Shown in pieces: positions 58,269 through 64,000 of a stretch of DNA of 64,000 nt; position 1 is the first letter of the stretch; each line of letters begins with the position of its first letter. The DNA is from Azonexus sp. R2A61. Its GTDB lineage: Bacteria; Pseudomonadota; Gammaproteobacteria; Burkholderiales; Rhodocyclaceae. The stretch is taken from positions 62,001-126,000 of the forward strand of contig NZ_JACBFO010000007.1 of assembly GCF_021401135.1 (NCBI RefSeq). Direction: 5' to 3'. The translations under genes and the position numbers were made by a program. The notes beneath the pieces are model-generated. The model ran no database searches. It was not told the DNA's origin and saw only the letters and a list, made by a program, of their open reading frames with translations.

Positions 58269-59435
58269 TCAATCGCGCCGTTCGCGGATCGCCAGCAAGG
58301 CAGCCAGCGCCAGCAAGCTGAGCAGCGACGAGACCAGCAAGGCCGACAGCGGCCCGCCGGCATCGAGCAGCAGCGCAAACAGCAGCGGCGCGGCGGCCTG
58401 GGCCAGACGCTGGGCGAGCGCCAGCCTTCCCTGCAAGGCGCCATAGCCCTGCGCACCGAACAGATGCAAGGGAATCACGCCCTTGGCGATGGTCAGCATG
58501 CCGTTGCCGATACCGTGCAGCGCGGCGAACACCATCGCCACCGGCAGACCGACGCCACCCAGCGCAAGCACCGCCGCGCCGAGCGGATGCAGGGCGCTGG
58601 CCAGCCGGCCCGAACGCAGCGGCGGCAGATGACCGCTGCGGGCCACGGCAAATTCGGCCAGCCGCCCGGCCACCTGCGCCGGGCCGACGACGGCCGCCGC
58701 GGCGAGCACCCCGGCCAGCGGCAACCCCAGCGCCAGCAACACACCGGGCAGATGCGACGCCAGGGCCGAGGTCACGAACGCCGTCATCGCGCTGAACGCA
58801 ACCAGCAACCAGAAGGTTCTGCCGCGATGCGTCGGCGAAGCTGCCGCCGGCACCGCTGCCACTGCTGCGGTCGACGCCGCAAGCGGCACAAAACGCCAGT
58901 ACAACGGCAGGGCCAGGCAAAGATTGATCGCTGCCCAGACAAAACAGGCCTCGCGCCAGCCCCAGGCGGCGACCAGCCAGCCGGTCAGCGGCCAGCCCAG
59001 CGTGCTGGCAAAACCGCCGAGCAGCGTGATGCCGGTGATCGGCCCGCGCGCAGCCGTTCCGTGCAGACGGACCAGCGCGGCAAACGCCGCGTCGTACAGC
59101 CCGCAGCCCATGCCCAGCCCGAGCAGCAGCCAGCCGGCAAACAAGGTCGCCGGCCCCGGCGCGCTGCCGAGCACGCACAGTGCGGCGGCAATGATCAGGC
59201 TGGACACGCACAACACGCCGCGGCCGCCGACCCGGTCGATGTGCCTGCCCAGCAGCGGCCCGACACCGCCCATCAACAGCAGGGCCGCCGAGAACGCACC
59301 ATAGACGCTGGCCGGCGACAGCCCGAGCGATTCGGCCTGAGGCCGGGCCACGATGGCGATCAGGTAGGTCGTCGATGCCCAGGCGATCAGTTGCGCAACG
59401 CCGATCGCCACGATTTGACGCAGCAGCGGCGTCAT
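58269..59435 (-). CDS. MFS transporter
   Basis: The 388-residue inner-membrane protein has about 12 hydrophobic segments, with the MFS loop LGRHIDRVGGRGVLC after the second span and a pseudo-repeat in the second half. The substrate cannot be read from sequence. It lies downstream of the encapsulin operon on the same strand but beyond that operon's terminator, so it is probably separate. It converges with the deoxyribosyltransferase-like gene across an 84-base gap with a GC-rich hairpin. Confidence 0.85.
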   Translation of the reverse strand: MTPLLRQIVAIGVAQLIAWASTTYLIAIVARPQAESLGLSPASVYGAFSAALLLMGGVGPLLGRHIDRVGGRGVLCVSSLIIAAALCVLGSAPGPATLFAGWLLLGLGMGCGLYDAAFAALVRLHGTAARGPITGITLLGGFASTLGWPLTGWLVAAWGWREACFVWAAINLCLALPLYWRFVPLAASTAAVAAVPAAASPTHRGRTFWLLVAFSAMTAFVTSALASHLPGVLLALGLPLAGVLAAAAVVGPAQVAGRLAEFAVARSGHLPPLRSGRLASALHPLGAAVLALGGVGLPVAMVFAALHGIGNGMLTIAKGVIPLHLFGAQGYGALQGRLALAQRLAQAAAPLLFALLLDAGGPLSALLVSSLLSLLALAALLAIRERRD

Positions 59436-59550
59436 GCCGGGCTGCGCCGAAAGAGGCCGGCAAGGTCGGAAAAAGGATGCATGGGCGAATTGTCCGGATA
59501 AGACGCGCAGTCCGGCAACAAGCTTTTTTATGGCGCCACCGCGCGCACCC

Positions 59551-59577
59551 CAAAAAAACGGGCGCCGCAGCGCCCGT
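59551..59577 (-). terminator. Rho-independent terminator of the encapsulin operon
   Basis: On the minus strand ACGGGCGC pairs with GCGCCCGT across a four-base loop and is followed by seven T residues. It sits 22 bases after the desulfurase stop. Confidence 0.85.
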
Positions 59578-59598
59578 GGGTGAACCGCCAGTGGCCGC

Positions 59599-61446
59599 TC
59601 AGCGTCGGCCGTTGGCCAAACGTTTGACGACGACCAGCAGGCGGTCGATTTCCTCGCAGGTGTTGTAGAACGCCAGCGACGGCCGCACCGTCTGTTCGAC
59701 GCCGAAACGACGCAGGATCGGCTGCGCGCAGTGATGCCCGGAGCGCACGGCGATGCCTTCCTCGTTGAGCGCCTTGCCGACTTCCTCGGTCGAGTAGCCG
59801 GCCAGCACGAAGGACGCCACGCTGGCCTTGTCCGCCGCCGTGCCGATCAGGCGCACACCGGGAATCGCAGACAGCCCGCGCATCGCATAAACCAGCAGAT
59901 CGTGCTCGTAGCGGGCGATGTTCTCCAGGCCGATGCGCTCGACGTAATCGAGCGCCGCGCCCAGACCGACCGCGTCGGCGATGTTGCCGGTGCCCGCTTC
60001 GAACTTGTTCGGTGCCGGCTGGAACAGCGTCTTCTCGAAGGTCACGTCGGCGATCATGTTGCCGCCACCCTGCCAGGGCGGCATCTGCTCCAGGATCGCC
60101 TTCTTGCCGTAAACCACGCCGATGCCGGTCGGGCCGAAAATCTTGTGGCCCGAGAACACGAAGAAATCCGCGTCCAGCGCCTGCACGTTCACCCGCAGAT
60201 GCGACACCGACTGCGCGCCGTCGACCAGCACCTTGGCGCCGGCCGCGTGGGCCATGTCGATCACCTGCTTAATCGGCGTCACCGTGCCCAGCGCGTTCGA
60301 GACCTGCGTCACCGAAACGAGCTTGACCTTCGGCCCGAGCAGCTTCTGGTACTCGTCCAGACGCAGCTGGCCGGTGTCGTCGACCGGGATGACCTTGATC
60401 TTGGCGCCGACCTGCGCCGCCAGTTGCTGCCAGGGGACGATGTTGGCGTGGTGTTCGAGCAGCGAGACGATGATCTCGTCGCCCTCGACTATGTTCTGCA
60501 CGCCCCAGGTCTTGGCGACCAGGTTGATGGCTTCCGTCGCGCCGCGCACGAAGATGATCTCGTCGCTGGAACCGGCGCCGAGGAAGCGTTGCACCTTGTT
60601 GCGCGCGGCTTCGTAGGCGTCGGTGGCACGCGCCGCCAGTTCATGCGCCGCTCGGTGAATGTTGGAATTCTCGTGGGCGTAGAAGTAGGCGAGGCGGTCG
60701 ATGACGGATTGCGGCTTCTGCGTCGTCGCGGCGTTGTCGAACCAGACCAGCGGCTTGCCGTTCACCCGCTCCTGCAGGATCGGGAAGTCGCGGCGGACGG
60801 CGTTGACGTCGAAGGGCGGTCGCGCACTCGGTGCAATTTCCGGCTCCCGCGCCGTGGCGTCGAGGAAATAGAAATTGCCCGAATGTTGCGGTCGACCGTG
60901 GAAATCGTCCGTTTTCCGTTCGCCGGCAATCTCGGCCAGCAAGGCATGCAGTTCGCCGTCGCCCGGCAAACCGAATGGCTGCGCGACAACGCGGTTTTCC
61001 GGCACCTTGGGCGCGGCCGCCTGCTGATAGGGACTGGCTTCGCCGAGGAAATAGTACGGCGAGCCGGGAACCGAAACAGGCAAAGTCAGCGGCAGGCTGT
61101 CGATGAAGCTGCTCGGCGGCTGCGGCGGCGCCACCGGCGGCAAGGCGGCCGCGTAGGCTTCCGGCACGCCGAGTTCGCCACCGCCACCACCGACCGGATC
61201 GACCGGGTCCGGCGCCACCGGCACCGGTGCCACGCTCGGGCCAGACTGGATCAGGCTGGGCTCCGGCGCTGGCGTGCTGCCGGCAGCAAGCGAGCTTGGC
61301 AGATCGAAAGACGGCAACGCGGCCCCCGGCAAGGCGCGGAAGAATTCCGAGGCCAGCCGGCCAAGCGTGGCTTCATCCGGGATGCCGGGCACAGGCGCGC
61401 CGGACAGCCCTTCGACGCCCTTACTTGTAGGTGTCGGGATAGTCAT
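59599..61446 (-). CDS. Encapsulin-cargo cysteine desulfurase with long N-terminal targeting domain
   Basis: The 615-residue protein has two parts. Residues 1 to about 205 are a Pro/Ala/Gly-rich, probably disordered extension with islands of conservation (TLGRLASEFFRALPG at 27-41; FIDSLPLTLPVS and SPYYFLGEASPYQ near 130-155). From about 213 it is a SufS-type (group II) desulfurase, with the PLP Lys435 in FSGHKIFGPTGIGVVYGK and the catalytic Cys573 in RSGHHCAQPIL. It converts cysteine to alanine and a persulfide or sulfur. Its ATG lies inside the shell gene (26-base overlap). Such extensions load the enzyme into family 2A encapsulins. Confidence 0.93.
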   Translation of the reverse strand: MTIPTPTSKGVEGLSGAPVPGIPDEATLGRLASEFFRALPGAALPSFDLPSSLAAGSTPAPEPSLIQSGPSVAPVPVAPDPVDPVGGGGGELGVPEAYAAALPPVAPPQPPSSFIDSLPLTLPVSVPGSPYYFLGEASPYQQAAAPKVPENRVVAQPFGLPGDGELHALLAEIAGERKTDDFHGRPQHSGNFYFLDATAREPEIAPSARPPFDVNAVRRDFPILQERVNGKPLVWFDNAATTQKPQSVIDRLAYFYAHENSNIHRAAHELAARATDAYEAARNKVQRFLGAGSSDEIIFVRGATEAINLVAKTWGVQNIVEGDEIIVSLLEHHANIVPWQQLAAQVGAKIKVIPVDDTGQLRLDEYQKLLGPKVKLVSVTQVSNALGTVTPIKQVIDMAHAAGAKVLVDGAQSVSHLRVNVQALDADFFVFSGHKIFGPTGIGVVYGKKAILEQMPPWQGGGNMIADVTFEKTLFQPAPNKFEAGTGNIADAVGLGAALDYVERIGLENIARYEHDLLVYAMRGLSAIPGVRLIGTAADKASVASFVLAGYSTEEVGKALNEEGIAVRSGHHCAQPILRRFGVEQTVRPSLAFYNTCEEIDRLLVVVKRLANGRR

Positions 61447-62347
61447 GGTACTTGCCGATCTCCACGTCATCGAGAACTGCCAGTGCATCCGGAACCAGCA
61501 CGGCCAGCGAGCAATACAGCGAAATCAGGTAGGACGCGATGGCGTTGCGGTTGATGCCCATGAAGCGTACCGACAGGCCCGGCGACTGCTCGCCGGCGAG
61601 GCCCGGCTGGAACAGGCCGACCACGCCCTGGCGTTTCTCGCCGACGCGCAGCAGCAAAATCTTGGTTTTTCCGCCGTCGACCGGAACCTTGTCCGACGGG
61701 ATCAGCGGAATGCCGCGCCAGGTCAGGAACTGCGCGCCGAACAGCGAAACGGTCGGCGGCGGCACGCCGCGGCGGGTGCACTCGCGGCCGAAGGCGGCGA
61801 TGGCCAGCGGATGGGCGAGGAAGAAAGCCGGCTCCTTCCAGACCTTGGTCAGCAGCTCGTCGAGGTCGTCCGGCATCGGCGCGCCGGTCAGCGTCGAGAT
61901 GATCTGGTCGTCGGCGACGTTGGCCAAGAGGCCGTAATCCGGGTTGTTGATCAGCTCGGATTCCTGGCGCTCCTTGATCGTCTCGATGGTCAGGCGGAGT
62001 TGTTCCTTGATCTGGTCGTGCGGGCTGGAATAGAGGTCGGAAACACGGGTATGGACGTCGAGGATGGTGGTGACGGCATTGAGGAAGTATTCACGCGGTT
62101 GCTCGTCGTAATCAACATAGGTCTGCGGCAGCTCCGACTCGTCGCGCTGCGAGCACGCAACCCGCACGTCGCGCGGGTTCTTGACGGTATTCAGGCGATA
62201 GATACCAGCTTCAACCGGCAGCCATTGCAGCAGATGCACCAGCCAGCGCGGGGTGATCGTCGACAGCTGGGCCGTCGTCTTGGTCGCATTGGCTAGCTGC
62301 CGTGCGGCGGCATCGCCGAGGGCGGTGGGTTCGGGGGTCTGGGCCAT
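61421..62347 (-). CDS. Family 2A encapsulin shell protein (SrpI-like)
   Basis: The 308-residue protein matches the SrpI-type family 2A encapsulins in length and in segments such as LVHLLQWLPVEAGIYRLNTVKNP, REYFLNAVTTILDVHTRVSDLYSSPHDQ, FLTWRGIPLIPSDKVPV and FMGINRNAIASYLISLYCSLAVL (quoted in parts). It has the HK97-like fold with no cyclic-nucleotide insertion, so it is 2A rather than 2B. About 60 copies should form a hollow shell around the desulfurase encoded next. AAGGAG precedes the ATG. A 117-base gap separates it from the XRE gene. Confidence 0.93.
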   Translation of the reverse strand: MAQTPEPTALGDAAARQLANATKTTAQLSTITPRWLVHLLQWLPVEAGIYRLNTVKNPRDVRVACSQRDESELPQTYVDYDEQPREYFLNAVTTILDVHTRVSDLYSSPHDQIKEQLRLTIETIKERQESELINNPDYGLLANVADDQIISTLTGAPMPDDLDELLTKVWKEPAFFLAHPLAIAAFGRECTRRGVPPPTVSLFGAQFLTWRGIPLIPSDKVPVDGGKTKILLLRVGEKRQGVVGLFQPGLAGEQSPGLSVRFMGINRNAIASYLISLYCSLAVLVPDALAVLDDVEIGKYHDYPDTYK

Positions 62348-62464
62348 GAAACACTCTCCTTAGATCAAAATCGGAAATGGTTATGAAAATCGTGGATAAG
62401 GATTGTCGAAAGCCGGCGCCCTGCCTTCAACATGCTATAGCCATCAAAAGGGCTGAAAAGACGC
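62348..62464 (-). promoter_or_regulatory. Gap before the encapsulin gene: possible promoter and operator
   Basis: This is the only sizeable gap inside the operon and is AT-richer than its surroundings. On the minus strand TTGAAG, 17 bases and GACAAT form a mediocre sigma-70 promoter. GCTATAGC (62434-62441) is a perfect 8-base palindrome, part of an imperfect ATGGCTATAGCAT, lying just upstream of it. An internal promoter controlled by the adjacent XRE protein is plausible but unproven. Confidence 0.35.
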
Positions 62465-62692
62465 TCAGGCCGGTCGTTGCTCGCAATGTGCAAGCAGCCC
62501 GGAGAGCGGCAGATCCAGCGCCGAAGCCAGCTTCGCGGCGGTGGCCAGCGACGGCATCGCATCGCCGCGCTCGACCTCGCCGAGATAGGAACGATTGAGA
62601 TCGGCACGCTCCGCCAGCAACTCCTGGGACCAGCCGCGCTGTTCGCGGAAATGCCGAACCGAGGCGCCGAAATCGTCGATCTGTCGGCTCAT
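62465..62692 (-). CDS. Small XRE-family regulator
   Basis: The 75-residue protein is almost entirely a helix-turn-helix domain: FGASVRHFREQRGWSQELLAERADLNRSYLGEVERGDAMPS (quoted in parts, about residues 8-48), with a C-terminal AAKLASALDLPLSGLLAHC helix. It has no ligand domain. Its ATG shares one base with the epsC stop (TGATG). A longer open frame upstream overlaps epsC and has no match. It probably regulates this operon or the promoter in the following gap. Confidence 0.8.
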   Translation of the reverse strand: MSRQIDDFGASVRHFREQRGWSQELLAERADLNRSYLGEVERGDAMPSLATAAKLASALDLPLSGLLAHCEQRPA

Positions 62693-63654
62693 CACGCCAC
62701 CCTCCTCGGCTGCGCCGGCTCCTGTTGCAGGCTGGCCTGCGACACCTGGCTGCCCGGCGGCACGCTGCGGGTCAGCCAGACGTTGCCGCCGATGCTGGAG
62801 CCCTGGCCGATGACGATGCGTCCGAGGATGGTCGCGCCGGCATAGACCACCACGTCGTCCTCCAGTACCGGGTGCCGGGGTGCGCCCTTTTCCAGCGCGC
62901 CGCTCTCGTCGACCGTGAAACGTTTGGCACCCAGCGTGACCGCCTGGTAGAGGCGGACGCGCTCGCCGATGACGGTGGTTTCGCCGATCACCACGCCGGT
63001 GCCGTGGTCGATGAAAAAGCCGCCGCCGATGGTCGCGCCGGGATGGATGTCGATGCCGGTCGCCGAGTGGGCGATTTCGGACAGGATGCGGGCGATCAGC
63101 GGCACGCCCAGCGCATACAGCGCATGCGCCAGCCGGTAATGGATCACCGCCAGGATGCCCGGATAGCACAACAGCACCTCATCGACACTGCGGGCCGCCG
63201 GATCGCCGAGGTAGGCCGCCTCGACATCGCTGTCGAGCATCCGCCGGATGGCCGGCAACTCCCCGGCAAAGCGTTTGACGATTTCCGCCGCCTGCGTCTC
63301 GACGCCTTCCTTCTCGTCGCAATTCAGGCGCCGGTGGTAGCCCAGTTCCAGCTGCACTTGCTGGAACAGCGCGTTGAGCGCGCTATCCAGCGTATGGCCG
63401 ACATAGAAATCCTCGCCTTCCTGATGCAGGTCGGCCGGGCCCAGGCGCATCGGGAACAACACGCCGCACAGCGCCTCGGCAATCTGCTTCAGTGCATCGC
63501 GCGACGGAAACTCACGTACGGCGAACTCGCGCGAACGCTGCTGCGCGGCCCGCCAGTTATCGCGCGCCAAACGCAGTTCGGCAACGATGTCCTTGACGCC
63601 CCAGCCGCCGAGCTGCGCGTAAGCCGGGGAGGAACCGGGCGCACCGATCGTCAT
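62692..63654 (-). CDS. epsC: Serine O-acetyltransferase (EpsC type)
   Basis: The enzyme acetylates serine from acetyl-CoA, giving O-acetylserine for cysteine synthesis. The 320-residue protein has a long helical N-terminal half and a C-terminal hexapeptide beta helix with [34 protein letters not shown] and [18 protein letters not shown]. The extended length fits EpsC-type forms rather than compact CysE. It overlaps the cysK stop as ATGA, so the two cysteine-making steps are coupled. These genes feed the encapsulated desulfurase. Confidence 0.92.
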   Translation of the reverse strand: MTIGAPGSSPAYAQLGGWGVKDIVAELRLARDNWRAAQQRSREFAVREFPSRDALKQIAEALCGVLFPMRLGPADLHQEGEDFYVGHTLDSALNALFQQVQLELGYHRRLNCDEKEGVETQAAEIVKRFAGELPAIRRMLDSDVEAAYLGDPAARSVDEVLLCYPGILAVIHYRLAHALYALGVPLIARILSEIAHSATGIDIHPGATIGGGFFIDHGTGVVIGETTVIGERVRLYQAVTLGAKRFTVDESGALEKGAPRHPVLEDDVVVYAGATILGRIVIGQGSSIGGNVWLTRSVPPGSQVSQASLQQEPAQPRRVA

Positions 63655-64000
63655 GCCGGCAACCCTGCCTCGTTGAAGAGGCCTTCGAACAGGATCGAAC
63701 TCAGGTAGCGCTCGCCCGAATCGGGCAGCACGACGACGATGGTCTTGCCCGCGTTCTCGGCTTTCTGCGCCAGCCGGACCGCGGCGGCGACGGCGGCGCC
63801 GCTGGAAATGCCGGAGATGATGCCTTCTTCGCGGGCCAGGCGACGGGCGTAGGTCACCGCATCCTCGTTGGATACCTGCTCGACGGCATCGATCAGCGAC
63901 AGATCGAGCACGCCCGGCACGAAGCCGGCGCCGATCCCCTGAATCTTGTGCGGCCCCGGTTTCACCGGCTCGCCGGCCAGGGTCTGGCTGAGAACCGGGC
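63651..64000 (-). CDS. cysK: Cysteine synthase A, N-terminal part beyond the window
   Basis: The last 116 codons are visible, starting [29 protein letters not shown]. That motif ([14 protein letters not shown]), [20 protein letters not shown] and the end [15 protein letters not shown] are typical of O-acetylserine sulfhydrylase, which makes cysteine from O-acetylserine and sulfide with PLP. The PLP Lys lies outside the window. It is the first gene visible of the encapsulin operon. Confidence 0.93.
   Translation of the reverse strand, partial: PVLSQTLAGEPVKPGPHKIQGIGAGFVPGVLDLSLIDAVEQVSNEDAVTYARRLAREEGIISGISSGAAVAAAVRLAQKAENAGKTIVVVLPDSGERYLSSILFEGLFNEAGLPA

Noticed and set aside
62465-63169. 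234-codon version of the XRE gene
   Set aside because: The N-terminal extension overlaps epsC in another frame, is Arg/His/Gly-rich like a shadow, and the HTH protein is complete from 62692.

Overview
The window is 64 kb of GC-rich (roughly 60-65 % by eye), gene-dense chromosome from a Gram-negative bacterium. Complete lipid A, BamA, Skp and RseP genes, an smc-zipA-ligA block, a pilU gene and FAD/Fe-S lactate oxidases point to Betaproteobacteria. Rhodocyclales (Dechloromonas/Azonexus type) is my best guess from gene content and order, but this is not proven. I saw no rRNA, tRNA, CRISPR array or insertion sequence.

Layout. (1) 1-14.9 kb is a lactate-assimilation block: PEP synthase (ppsA, cut by the left edge), a GntR-type lactate regulator, the lutA-lutC-lutB lactate oxidase operon, an FAD/Fe-S D-lactate dehydrogenase, a lactate permease, PEP carboxylase, and the PEP synthase regulator ppsR. 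Together they take up lactate, oxidise it to pyruvate, and carry pyruvate through PEP to oxaloacetate. (2) 14.9-30.9 kb holds a lipoprotein and a long minus-strand cluster: rpsB-tsf-pyrH-frr-uppS-cdsA-dxr-rseP-bamA-skp-lpxD-fabZ-lpxA-lpxB-rnhB-trmH family, with a candidate S2-binding leader in front of rpsB. (3) 31-45.7 kb holds map-glnD on the plus strand, then minus-strand mtnP-methyltransferase-hpt-galU-ligA-zipA-smc and an unknown gene. A partial duplication of the galU start lies between ligA and galU. (4) 45.9-54.1 kb is dapC-dapD-pilU-dapE-prmB, a lower-GC zeta-toxin-like pair, a spermidine-synthase-like gene and two unknown proteins that share a short N-terminal motif. (5) 54.2-59.4 kb holds three unknown or Sel1-type genes, pepD, a nucleoside deoxyribosyltransferase-like gene and an MFS transporter. 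(6) 59.5-64 kb is a family 2A encapsulin operon: cysK (cut by the right edge), epsC-type serine acetyltransferase, a small XRE regulator, the encapsulin shell, and a cysteine desulfurase with a long disordered N-terminal extension. It would make cysteine and strip its sulfur inside a protein shell.

Two signals run across gene boundaries. A 10-base word, GTYGACCGCA, occurs 26 times on the two strands, in many unrelated genes, in some intergenic gaps, and as inverted pairs that form hairpins. It behaves like a DNA uptake or other genome-signature sequence. Also, many neighbouring genes overlap by ATGA, GTGA or TGATG, so translation is tightly coupled through most operons.
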